The notes under the pieces: generated by a model
Databases searched by the model: none
Told to the model about the DNA's origin: nothing
What the model saw: only the letters and a program-made list of their open reading frames with translations
Shown: one piece after another, positions 22,633 to 30,327 of the stretch
How positions within the stretch are numbered: the first letter of the stretch is position 1
How the letters are laid out: every line of letters begins with the position of its first letter
From: Candidatus Omnitrophota bacterium
Lineage (GTDB): Bacteria; CG03
Direction: 5' to 3'
Assembly: GCA_013791745.1 (NCBI GenBank)
Contig: VMTH01000166.1
Span: forward strand, 1-39,208
Length of the DNA stretch: 39,208 nt
Translations under genes and position numbers: made by a program

Positions 22633-24798
22633 TTACTGCTCTTTTTTAAGGACTCTGAAAACTTCCTCGGAAGATGTCACGCCGCTGAGGCATTTTTGGA
22701 GTCCGTCCTGAAACATGGGTACAAGAGTGCCGTTATCTATCGCGGCCCTTTGTATTTCCTCGGGCGTCACCCCTTTTCTAATAACCAGTTTTCGTATTTC
22801 CTCATCGGGCATAAGGATCTCGTGCACCCCGATACGGCCTTTATAGCCTGTGTTATCGCATTTTTTACATCCCGCCTTTCTGAAAAGCGTGGTGCCAGGT
22901 TCAATTCCAAGACTCTCGGCCAGATCGGCGTCAGCTTTAAATTCTTCTTTGCAGGCGCATAGCCTTCTGACAAGACGCTGCGCGCAGACGATTATAAGGG
23001 AAGAGGATACGAGAAAAGGCTCCACGCCCATATCAAAAAATCTTGTTATGGTTGTGGAAGCATCATTCGTGTGAAGCGTGGAAAGCATAAGATGACCGGT
23101 GAGAGCCGCCTCGATAGCGACTTCCGCGGTTTCAAGATCGCGTATTTCCCCCACCATTATGACATCCGGATCCTGCCGGAGAAAGCATTTCAGGGCGTCG
23201 GCAAAAGTGACTCCGATGTCTTTTCTGACGGGCATCTGGTTGATCCCCTCGAGCATATATTCCACGGGGTCCTCGGCGGTCTGAATATTGATGTCGGGCT
23301 TATTGATCTCGGTGATAGCCGCGTAAAGTGTCGTGGTTTTTCCGCTCCCGGTGGGCCCCACATTCAGTATCATTCCGTAGGGCTTGGCTATCGCGGCTCT
23401 GTAAAATTGCATGTTCTTGGGCGAAAAACCCATAGCTTCAAGACCGAGCATGGTGCCGGTCTTATCCAGAATACGCATGCAGACTTTCTCTCCCCAAACA
23501 AGCGGCGCGATGCTGACCCTGAGCTCTATATCGGGATTATCCTTTCCGAAATCTTTGAATTTAATACGCCCGTCCTGAGGCCGGCGGCGTTCGGCTATGT
23601 CAAGCGATGACATTATCTTGTATCTTGTGAGCATCGCGCTGTGGGCGCTGCGGGGAAGTTTGTGCACCTGTTTCATCACGCCGTCCATCCTGAATCTCAC
23701 CATAGTGTATTTTTCAAAAGCCTCTATGTGTATGTCGCTGACTTTTTTATTATAAGCTTCCCTGATTATCTGGTTCGCGAGTTTGATGACAGGGGCCGAT
23801 TCTTCACTTTCATAATTTTCGTTGTCTATATCCTCACTAACACTTGTTTTTATTTCCAGATCCGCCTGCATTTTAGCCGTGGCTTCGTCTTCGTCCGACG
23901 CAGGCTCACCGATGCTCTCAAGATAATTTTTTATGGCATAATCTATGTCACTCTTGGCGGCAACTACGGTTTCCTTCACTTTGCATTTTGTTATAACTTC
24001 AAAATTTTCTATGCCGGTGTAATCCAGCGGATTGGAACACACCACCCGCAGCTGCCTGCCGGGATATAATTTTATGGGTATCAGCCTGAATTTCCTGAGG
24101 TTATCCGACGTTATGCGGGTTTCGTCGAGTATCTCGTTGGCTATGGTGAAATCTTCGCCGAGCTCTATGTACTGCTGCTTTGTCAGCCGGGCGATGTAAT
24201 ACGCAAGTTCCTGCGGTGTCATCGTAGCGGCGGGGTTAAAGGCCTTTTGGATTATTTTTGCCGAATACTGGGCGACTTCCTCCAGCAGATAGGCATCGGA
24301 TTCGCTGAAATATCCCGGAGCTATGGATTTATTCAGCACCTGTATGGCGCCTATGACTTTGCCGTCCGCTTTAAGAGGAGACGTGATCATCGAGCGGGTC
24401 TGAAAACCCGTGTCTTTGTCAATGCCGGCGGCGTGGTCGGCGTCTTTGGAAACATCCTCAACGACCCTGCTTTTTCCCTCGGATATCACCTTGCCGACGA
24501 TACCCGTATTGAGAGGCAGGGTGAGTTTCAGCAGAGTCTCTCTTTTAGCTTCATAAGATTTCTGCAGGGCGGGATTGCCTTTATACAGGTTTGGGGAAAA
24601 ATAAACATGGCTGAACTTGATCTTGTCTTTGTCCACAAGATAAAGCGTTATTGATTCCGCGAAAAGGCTGTTGACTATTTTTTCTATTGTTATTCTGAGG
24701 ACGGTGTTAAGCACCTCCGGAGAGATTTCTTTTTTGAATATTATCTCCCTCAGCAGCGGAGCGATGATACGGTTTAGTTTATCTTCTATACCGGCCAT
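22633..24798 (-). CDS. GAF-domain PilB/GspE-type secretion ATPase
   Basis: A 721-residue hexameric ATPase of the type II secretion/type IV pilus family with an added sensor. Residues about 30-190 form a GAF domain (FAESITLYLVD, PLNTGIVGKVISEG, SPLKADGKVIGAIQVLNK). Residues 205-310 match the MshEN/T2SSE N-terminal domain. The motor follows: Walker A GPTGSGKTTT (481-490), Asp box AEDPVEY, Walker B LRQDPDVIMVGEIRD, His box GHLMLSTLHTNDA. A four-cysteine zinc site is formed by LCACKEE and CKKCDNTGY. The protein would drive pilus assembly or secretion from the cytoplasm, with the GAF domain possibly binding a cyclic nucleotide or other small ligand. Other pilus genes are not in the window. The start has no clear ribosome site. 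Confidence 0.9.
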   Translation of the reverse strand: MAGIEDKLNRIIAPLLREIIFKKEISPEVLNTVLRITIEKIVNSLFAESITLYLVDKDKIKFSHVYFSPNLYKGNPALQKSYEAKRETLLKLTLPLNTGIVGKVISEGKSRVVEDVSKDADHAAGIDKDTGFQTRSMITSPLKADGKVIGAIQVLNKSIAPGYFSESDAYLLEEVAQYSAKIIQKAFNPAATMTPQELAYYIARLTKQQYIELGEDFTIANEILDETRITSDNLRKFRLIPIKLYPGRQLRVVCSNPLDYTGIENFEVITKCKVKETVVAAKSDIDYAIKNYLESIGEPASDEDEATAKMQADLEIKTSVSEDIDNENYESEESAPVIKLANQIIREAYNKKVSDIHIEAFEKYTMVRFRMDGVMKQVHKLPRSAHSAMLTRYKIMSSLDIAERRRPQDGRIKFKDFGKDNPDIELRVSIAPLVWGEKVCMRILDKTGTMLGLEAMGFSPKNMQFYRAAIAKPYGMILNVGPTGSGKTTTLYAAITEINKPDINIQTAEDPVEYMLEGINQMPVRKDIGVTFADALKCFLRQDPDVIMVGEIRDLETAEVAIEAALTGHLMLSTLHTNDASTTITRFFDMGVEPFLVSSSLIIVCAQRLVRRLCACKEEFKADADLAESLGIEPGTTLFRKAGCKKCDNTGYKGRIGVHEILMPDEEIRKLVIRKGVTPEEIQRAAIDNGTLVPMFQDGLQKCLSGVTSSEEVFRVLKKEQ

Positions 24799-24855
24799 AA
24801 GATATTATCGGGCCCGCGGTTTTTTCAAGAGAGAAAATTATTTGCGGGCTTTTCT

Positions 24856-25497
24856 TCACTCGCTGTCGGGGACAATGAATTCGTCTAAGCTCCCGGGATT
24901 ATAGGAACTCTTGTAGCCTGATTCGGGGCTCCGCAGTATCCGTATAGGTATCGCGCCGGCTTCTTTGGCGTATCTTATGTCGGAATCGGAGTCGCCGTAA
25001 AAAGCGTCGATACCGAGTTCTTCTATCAATTCTGTTTTTCCGCTGGGCGCGAAAAAGATATTGCTTTCAGGGATATCAAGCGTTTTGCTCATGAATTTTT
25101 TAAGAGCTTCCCCACCGGAATTATTACGCGCGGTTATGAGGAACACCTCATGCCCTTTTTGCTGATGGGCCTTTATGATCTCAACGGTTTTCGGTTTCAG
25201 GATAGAGACTTCCTCGTCGGATCTATTCACTATTGTCCAGAACTCATCCGTATAGGCCTGGGCGCCCTCGTAACCTTTGTCAAAAGCGGGAGAAGAAAAC
25301 AGAACCGTATCGTCAATGTCCAATCCCACTTTTTTTACAGACGGGTCATCCAGCGCCGGAGTTGTTATGCCGGCGGATTCGCGGGCTTCTATAGCGGCCG
25401 GTGACGCACTCTGTTGCGGGACAACAGGCGGGGCGGCGCATCCGGCTAAAAATAACGCCGCGGTTAATGTCAAAAACAAGGATTTGAACTGTTTCAT
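24856..25497 (-). CDS. aphA: AphA-type (class B) acid phosphatase, lipoprotein
   Basis: A 213-residue HAD-superfamily phosphatase. The lipobox LAGC (Cys20) predicts a membrane-anchored, extracytoplasmic enzyme. Catalytic motifs follow the class B pattern: VGLDIDDTVLFSSPAF (Asp60, Asp62), VFLITAR, Lys154 and FYGDSDSDIRYAKEAGA; the last part matches E. coli AphA very closely (FYGDSDND, IRILR). Class B phosphatases dephosphorylate nucleotides and other phosphomonoesters. ATG 25497 is chosen because AGGAG precedes it and gives a proper signal peptide; the longer in-frame start at 25668 would read through repeat DNA. The gene lies downstream of tRNA-Leu and the duplicated tRNA end. Its product may feed nucleosides to the salvage genes at 31-39 kb. 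Confidence 0.86.
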   Translation of the reverse strand: MKQFKSLFLTLTAALFLAGCAAPPVVPQQSASPAAIEARESAGITTPALDDPSVKKVGLDIDDTVLFSSPAFDKGYEGAQAYTDEFWTIVNRSDEEVSILKPKTVEIIKAHQQKGHEVFLITARNNSGGEALKKFMSKTLDIPESNIFFAPSGKTELIEELGIDAFYGDSDSDIRYAKEAGAIPIRILRSPESGYKSSYNPGSLDEFIVPDSE

Positions 25498-25527
25498 AAT
25501 TTTATCTCCTAAATTACATCTCATAAC

Positions 25528-25692
25528 AATTTTGCCGGGGGCGGGACTCCTTCTCCCCCAACGCTTTCGCGTTTCTTCCGAAGCCTGGCGCTCTCGCTGC
25601 CGTTCGCTACGCTCACTATCGTCCGCCGGACGCGCTTCGAGTCGCCTTCGAGTCCCTTGTCTGGACATATAATTTTGCCGGGGGCGGGACTC
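25528..25692. repeat. Duplicated tRNA-Leu 3' end flanking a structured 121-bp insert
   Basis: A 22-bp sequence (AATTTTGCCGGGGGCGGGAC plus TC) occurs at 25528-25549 and again at 25671-25692; the second copy is the 3' end of tRNA-Leu. The spacer 25550-25670 contains a GAAA-loop hairpin (AACGCTTTCGCGTT, 25560-25573), CTTCCGAAG, GTCCGCCGGAC and two TTCGAGTC copies; TTCGAGTCCC at 25647-25656 is the inverse of the tRNA T-loop GGGACTCGAA at 25686-25695. It may be an attachment-site scar, or a mobile repeat using the tRNA end. Confidence 0.75.
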
Positions 25693-25757
25693 GAACCCGC
25701 AAGAGTTGCCTCATACGGCCCTCAACCGTACGTGTATGCCAGTTCCACCACCCCGGC
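25676..25757 (-). tRNA. leuU: tRNA-Leu (anticodon GAG)
   Basis: An 82-nt class II tRNA folds completely: acceptor GCCGGGG/CCCCGGC, D-arm GTGGAACTGGCATACAC, anticodon stem TACGG/CCGTA with loop TTGAGGG (anticodon GAG, reads CUC and CUU), a short variable arm GAG-GCAA-CTC, and T-arm GCGGGTTCGAGTCCCGC. CCA is not encoded: the discriminator A is followed by AAA. It lies 19 bases after secG and is likely cotranscribed, the same order (secG, then tRNA-Leu GAG) as in E. coli. The symbol leuU is given by that analogy. Confidence 0.95.
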
Positions 25758-25776
25758 GGAACAAAAAACTAATATA

Positions 25777-26070
25777 TCAGCGCTGAGCCCCTTCCTGGGG
25801 GGCGGGCGCAGCCGCCGGCGGCACAGCCGGAAATTTCACACCCCGTTGTTTTACCGCCGCGGATATGGATATGGATGTGATAACAAAAAGAATGCCGAGC
25901 ACGACCACGACCTTTTTTAAAAACTCATCCCCTGCCGGGCCCATCAGAAGGGAATCCGAGGAGCCGCCAAGAAATGACGATCCGGTCGCGCCGCGGCTGA
26001 CCTGGATCAGAATTATAAATATCAGCGCCGTTGCTATTACCACATGACAAACAACCAGAAATGTATACAT
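25777..26070 (-). CDS. secG: Preprotein translocase subunit SecG
   Basis: A 97-residue membrane protein with two transmembrane helices (residues 3-23 and 52-74). SecG assists the SecYEG channel in protein export. The conserved linker between the helices, QVSRGATGSSFLGGSSDSLLMGPAG, with its Gly/Ser-rich character, is diagnostic, and the C-terminal tail is Pro/Ala rich. It starts four bases after the pgk stop, so it is part of the gap-pgk operon. In many bacteria secG follows tpiA; here tpiA is absent. The tRNA-Leu gene follows. Confidence 0.92.
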   Translation of the reverse strand: MYTFLVVCHVVIATALIFIILIQVSRGATGSSFLGGSSDSLLMGPAGDEFLKKVVVVLGILFVITSISISAAVKQRGVKFPAVPPAAAPAPQEGAQR

Positions 26071-26074
26071 AAAA

Positions 26075-27247
26075 TTACTCCTGCTTTAAGGCTTCTATTC
26101 CCGGCAGCACCCTGCCTTCCACGAATTCCAGCGATGCGCCCCCTCCGGTTGAAATATGGCTGAAATCACCAGCGACCCCGGTTTTGTTTATGGCCGATAC
26201 GCTGTCGCCGCCGCCGGCGACCGAAACGGCTCCTGCTTTTGTGGATTCCGCTATTATCTCGGCGATTTTTTTTGTGCCTTCCGCGAACTCGTTTACTTCA
26301 AAAACCCCCATGGGCCCGTTCCAGAATATGGTTTTGGCTTTCTTTAAGATCCGGGAATATTTCTGCACCGTCTCAGGGCCTATGTCAACACCGTAAAAAC
26401 CGTCGGGGATTGCAGATGATACGGAATTTTCAAGGGCTTCTTTAAACGATTTGCTTATCACATGGTCCGATGGCAGAAGAAGTTTTTCTCCGGCCGCCTC
26501 GGCGATTTCCTTCGCCTTTTCAAGAAACTCGTCCTCGACAAGCGACAGGCCGGTATTTTCCCCGCGGGCTTTAAGAAAGGTGTATGACATGGCTCCGCCG
26601 ACAAGCAGATAGTCCACTTTTGACAGCAGGCTTTTCATGACCGATATTTTGGTGGATACTTTCGCCCCCCCGAGCACGGCCGCGAAGGGCCTGTTCGGGT
26701 TTTTAAGAAGCTCAGAAAGATATTTCACCTCTTTCTGTATCAGAAAGCCCGCCGCCGACGGCAAAAGAGCGGGAATACCTGCTGTTGAGGCATGCGCCCG
26801 GTGAGAAACAGCGAAAGCGTCCTGTATGAACACATCTCCGTAAGATGCGAGTTTTTTCGCGAAATTTGCGTCGTTGTTCTTTTCTTCGGAATAAAAACGC
26901 AGGTTTTCAAGCAGGGCTATGGAGCCCTGTGGAAGATTTTCGAGACCCTCTTTTGTATTATCGCCAGCGCAATCTTCAAAAAAATACACCTTTTGAGCGA
27001 GAAGTTTTTCAAGGCGCGGCAGAACGACTTTTAGCGAAAATTCCGGATCGGGGGCGCCCTTGGGCCTGCCGAGATGGCTCATAAGAATGATTGAGCGCGG
27101 CCGCTGTTCAAGGATGCTGTTTATGGTGGGCACATGAGCGCTCAGTCTTGTGTCGTCGCTGACTTCGCCGTTTTTTACAGGCACATTGAAATCAACCCGC
27201 ACGAGGACTTTCTTGTCCCGGAGATCCATATCTTTCAGTGTTTTCAT
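26075..27247 (-). CDS. pgk: Phosphoglycerate kinase
   Basis: At 390 residues it has the normal length. It catalyses 1,3-bisphosphoglycerate + ADP to 3-phosphoglycerate + ATP. Motifs: KVLVRVDFNVPVKNGEVSDD (substrate Asp-Asn), MSHLGRPKG, VFIQDAFAVSHRAHAST, AVLGGAKVSTKI, the WNGPMGVFE nucleotide loop and AGGGDSVSAINK near the C-terminus. The usual GGGD(T/S) motif is intact. The gene begins three bases after gap and ends four bases before secG, a compact operon. The pair gap-pgk would serve glycolysis or gluconeogenesis; a matching tpiA is not in the window. Confidence 0.97.
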   Translation of the reverse strand: MKTLKDMDLRDKKVLVRVDFNVPVKNGEVSDDTRLSAHVPTINSILEQRPRSIILMSHLGRPKGAPDPEFSLKVVLPRLEKLLAQKVYFFEDCAGDNTKEGLENLPQGSIALLENLRFYSEEKNNDANFAKKLASYGDVFIQDAFAVSHRAHASTAGIPALLPSAAGFLIQKEVKYLSELLKNPNRPFAAVLGGAKVSTKISVMKSLLSKVDYLLVGGAMSYTFLKARGENTGLSLVEDEFLEKAKEIAEAAGEKLLLPSDHVISKSFKEALENSVSSAIPDGFYGVDIGPETVQKYSRILKKAKTIFWNGPMGVFEVNEFAEGTKKIAEIIAESTKAGAVSVAGGGDSVSAINKTGVAGDFSHISTGGGASLEFVEGRVLPGIEALKQE

Positions 27248-27250
27248 GAA

Positions 27251-28246
27251 CTATTTTCCCTGCATATACTCTATAAGGTCGATAACCCTTGTGGCGTATC
27301 CCGTCTCATTGTCATACCATGCCAGGAGTTTCACCATGTCGCCGAAAACTTTAGTAAATCCGGCGTCGACGGTGGATGATTTGGGATTGCCGTTAAAATC
27401 TATCGAAACGAGAGGCTCTGTACAGACGGCCATGTATTTTCCGAGAGGGCCGTTCGCGGCCTTCACCAGCGCCGCGTTGACTTCTTCGGCTGTGGTTTCT
27501 TTTCCGACCTGCACAACGACATCTACCACGGACACGTTCGGGGTGGGAACGCGTATCGCGAAACCGTCCATTTTGCCTTTCAGTTCAGGTATCACAAGCC
27601 CTATGGCTTTGGCGGCTCCCGTAGTTGTCGGTATCATTGAGGCCGACGCTGTTCTGGCGCGGCGAAGATCTTTGTGCGGCGCGTCCAGAACATTCTGATC
27701 GTTGGTGAAAGAATGAATCGTTGTCATAAGGCCTTTTTTAATGCCAAAGGAGTCCATCATCACTTTCATCGGCGGCGCCAGGCAGTTTGTCGTGCAGGAG
27801 GCGTTGGAGATGATGAAATGTTTGGAAGCGTCATATTTATCTTCATTGACGCCCATCACTATTGTTATATCCTCCTCCTTTGCCGGCGCTGATATTATCA
27901 CTCTTTTTGCCCCCGCTTTAAGATGCTTAGAGGCCTTGTCTTTACTTGTGAAAAGTCCTGTTGACTCAACGACTATTTCCACGCCCAGATCTTTCCACGG
28001 AAGAGCTTCAGGATCCCTTTCGGCAAAAACTTTGATCTCTTTACCGTCGATGACCAGGCTGTTCGCCTTTGCTTCCACGGAGCCGGGAAAAGTGCCGAAG
28101 GTGGAATCGTATTTAAAAAGATGCGCGAGAGTTTTAGTGTCCGCAAGGTCGTTTACGCCCATAAACTCAATGTTCTTAGAGTTTAATCCGGCTTTAAGCA
28201 CCAGGCGGCCTATGCGGCCGAATCCGTTAATACCAACTTTTGTCAT
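27251..28246 (-). CDS. gap: Glyceraldehyde-3-phosphate dehydrogenase
   Basis: The protein has 331 residues. It oxidises glyceraldehyde 3-phosphate to 1,3-bisphosphoglycerate with NAD and phosphate. The NAD fold ([17 protein letters not shown]), the catalytic [12 protein letters not shown] (Cys151) and [20 protein letters not shown] (His and sulfate/phosphate-binding loop) are present. The residue after the nucleotide fold (VNDLAD) has Asp, typical of NAD-preferring enzymes. I chose ATG 28246, preceded by GGAGG at 28252-28256; the longer start at 28270 is unsupported. It leads the gap-pgk-secG-tRNA cluster. Confidence 0.97.
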   Translation of the reverse strand: MTKVGINGFGRIGRLVLKAGLNSKNIEFMGVNDLADTKTLAHLFKYDSTFGTFPGSVEAKANSLVIDGKEIKVFAERDPEALPWKDLGVEIVVESTGLFTSKDKASKHLKAGAKRVIISAPAKEEDITIVMGVNEDKYDASKHFIISNASCTTNCLAPPMKVMMDSFGIKKGLMTTIHSFTNDQNVLDAPHKDLRRARTASASMIPTTTGAAKAIGLVIPELKGKMDGFAIRVPTPNVSVVDVVVQVGKETTAEEVNAALVKAANGPLGKYMAVCTEPLVSIDFNGNPKSSTVDAGFTKVFGDMVKLLAWYDNETGYATRVIDLIEYMQGK

Positions 28247-28301
28247 TTTACATCCTCCATTTTGGAACATTAATTCAAAAATCCTTCAATCCTTCGTTTC
28301 G

Positions 28302-29069
28302 CTATTTTGAGATGGGAATATCCCGCTCAATCAAGTTTTGATTATACAAGTTTTTATAAAATTGTAAAAGACCGTTAAACACGAGCGCCTGATCTTTTTT
28401 GTAGCGGAACGAAAGGTCCCCGGGCCTGAGAAACCGTGATCCGGAGCCGGTTAAGAACACCGCCGCCCCCGGCTCACGTTTGAGAAAATCAGAGACTGTT
28501 TTTTCTATACCGCCGAGTGTCGCCGCCCACACGCCTTTTCTGATACATTCCCCGGTGTTTGTGCCGGGCCCTTTCCGCGGGCGCGAGAATGCCGTATCAG
28601 GAAGAAGGGCGCATCCTTCATTCAGCGCTTTAAGGGAAAGCTCTATTCCCGGGAATATCACGCCACCCCGGTAATTGCTCTTTTTATCCACAAGTTCGCA
28701 GGTGACGGCGCTGCCTATGTCGACGATTATAAAAGGAGGCCGTCTTTGGATGAGAGCGCCGATTATCGAGGCTATCCTATCGGCGCCGATGTCTTTAAGA
28801 GGAGCGTATTTTAGTTTGACGAGCGCGATATCTCGGTAGGTTAAGAAATAAATTTTTATACCGCTGGAGCGGCAAATTTTTTTTAGCAGCGCCGTTACTT
28901 TCGGCACCACCGAACAGCACACGCAGGTGTGGGTGTTTTTCAGGATATCCCTTAGTTTTTTTTCGCTCAGGAGCGAAGTCCTGAACTGTTTTCCCGGTAC
29001 GGTTTTTCCTTTTTTTACGACGGCGCTTTTTATCAGGGTGTTGCCGGCGTCAATCAAGAGCTTTATCAT
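28302..29069 (-). CDS. coaX: Type III pantothenate kinase
   Basis: CoaX phosphorylates pantothenate in the first step of coenzyme A synthesis, and belongs to the ASKHA fold. The protein has 255 residues. Motifs: LLIDAGNTLIKSAVV (phosphate-1), the conserved CSVVPKV, APLKDIGADRIASIIGA (GADR(V/I) element), FIIVDIGSAVTCELVD (phosphate-2 like DFGTATT) and YRGGVIFPGIELSLKAL. Its start overlaps the end of the M23 peptidase gene by 20 bases. Expression would depend on the upstream operon. Type III enzymes need a monovalent cation and are not inhibited by CoA. Confidence 0.93.
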   Translation of the reverse strand: MIKLLIDAGNTLIKSAVVKKGKTVPGKQFRTSLLSEKKLRDILKNTHTCVCCSVVPKVTALLKKICRSSGIKIYFLTYRDIALVKLKYAPLKDIGADRIASIIGALIQRRPPFIIVDIGSAVTCELVDKKSNYRGGVIFPGIELSLKALNEGCALLPDTAFSRPRKGPGTNTGECIRKGVWAATLGGIEKTVSDFLKREPGAAVFLTGSGSRFLRPGDLSFRYKKDQALVFNGLLQFYKNLYNQNLIERDIPISK

Positions 29070-30306
29070 GTTTGAATTTGCCCTGCGTTATCAGTTCGGC
29101 TATGGAGCGGTAATACTTTTTCTTGAGCGGTAAAAAATCCTCCATCTCTTTCTTTGTGAGGCTTTTTGCCGGCGGAAGTTTTAAGGTCAGGAAATTCACG
29201 AAACTCCCGTGTTTTTTTACCCTGAAATCAAGATGAGGGCCTGTAGAAAGACCTGTCGAGCCGACATAACCGATATCCTGACCTTTTTTAACAAAAGCCC
29301 CTCTTTTTATGCTGCTGGAGTATCTTGAAAGATGTCCGTACCACGACTCGTATGTGGAATTGTGTTTTATTTTAACCATCTTGCCGTAGCCGCCGTTTCT
29401 GCCGACATAAACAACTTTGCCATCGCCGATCGATGACACGGGAGTGCCGGTCGGCGCGGCGTAGTCTATGCCGTGGTGAGACCTGTAGTATTTTAAAACG
29501 GGATGAAAGCGCCGGTTGGAGAAGTAAGAGGAAATCCTCCTGAAATGCAGGGGCGCGCTGAGGAACTGCGTGCTCAAAGATTCTCCCGCCGGACTGTAGT
29601 AGTCATAAAGTGTTCCGCGCGGAAAAGCGAAAGCCATGAATTCCTTTATCTTCCCCCTCCCGCGCTGACCGCCGGACATGATATATTTGCCGACGAGTAT
29701 TGTGCCGTTGTCCACCTCCTGTCCGCTGTCGGTGAAAGACTGCTCATAAACGATAAAAAATCTGTCACCAGGCCGTTGATCCGTGAGAAACGCTATTCTG
29801 GATTCGAAAATATCCGCGAAATTCATTATGAGCGAGGGATTCACGCCGGCCGAGATCATGGAATAATAAAGATTGTTTTGAACGGTGCCGGAATAGCCGA
29901 AATATTTTTTATGGATTCTCATTCGCACTTCACCGGACCTGTAACCCGCAGTCGTGAGTTTTACGAGATATTTTTTTGCCACTTCCGGCTGGTATGAAAA
30001 TTCCAGTATTTTATTTTCCGTGGACAGGGCGATCTCATAGTAATGTCCGGCCTGTATTTTTTTGACATTGTAAATTTTTGAGAATTCGCCGATCACGTCG
30101 TAATAGTTGTTCGCCGGCACGCCGCGTCTGGCGAAAATTGTTATGAGATTTTCGCCGGGCGCGAGGGTGTCGCCGTATATGATCGTCTTCGGTTGCGGGG
30201 GAATCTCATCGCGGCTTCTCCTGGCACGGATAAAAAAAACCGCTGTCAGCAGAAAAACAGCGGCGGCGGCAAAAACAAGCGGTTTTTTGTTTTCCGGCAG
30301 CTCCAT
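29050..30306 (-). CDS. M23-family peptidoglycan endopeptidase
   Basis: A 418-residue protein anchored by an N-terminal helix (PLVFAAAAVFLLTAVFFIRA, residues 9-28), with an OapA/LysM-like middle part (GDTLAPGENLITIFARRGVP) and a C-terminal LytM/M23 zinc peptidase domain. Zinc ligands are in YRSHHGIDYAAPTGTPV (HxxxD) and GPHLDFRV (HxH-type, first His of SWYGHLSRYS also conserved). Such enzymes cut cross-links in the periplasmic cell wall during growth or activate amidases. It overlaps coaX and follows apgM by 21 bases. The HxH here reads HLD, where many members have HLH; this may weaken activity. Confidence 0.85.
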   Translation of the reverse strand: MELPENKKPLVFAAAAVFLLTAVFFIRARRSRDEIPPQPKTIIYGDTLAPGENLITIFARRGVPANNYYDVIGEFSKIYNVKKIQAGHYYEIALSTENKILEFSYQPEVAKKYLVKLTTAGYRSGEVRMRIHKKYFGYSGTVQNNLYYSMISAGVNPSLIMNFADIFESRIAFLTDQRPGDRFFIVYEQSFTDSGQEVDNGTILVGKYIMSGGQRGRGKIKEFMAFAFPRGTLYDYYSPAGESLSTQFLSAPLHFRRISSYFSNRRFHPVLKYYRSHHGIDYAAPTGTPVSSIGDGKVVYVGRNGGYGKMVKIKHNSTYESWYGHLSRYSSSIKRGAFVKKGQDIGYVGSTGLSTGPHLDFRVKKHGSFVNFLTLKLPPAKSLTKKEMEDFLPLKKKYYRSIAELITQGKFKHDKALD

Positions 30307-30327
30307 TATTTTGACCCAGCCCGTTTG

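Noticed and set aside
25498-25668. N-terminal extension of the AphA-type protein, or a separate Arg-rich small gene
   Set aside because: The extension is a translation of the structured repeat between the tRNA end copies; ATG 25497 has a ribosome site and a proper lipoprotein signal.
25528-25692. Integrated phage or genomic island at tRNA-Leu
   Set aside because: The repeats are only 143 bp apart and no integrase, phage or cargo gene is present.
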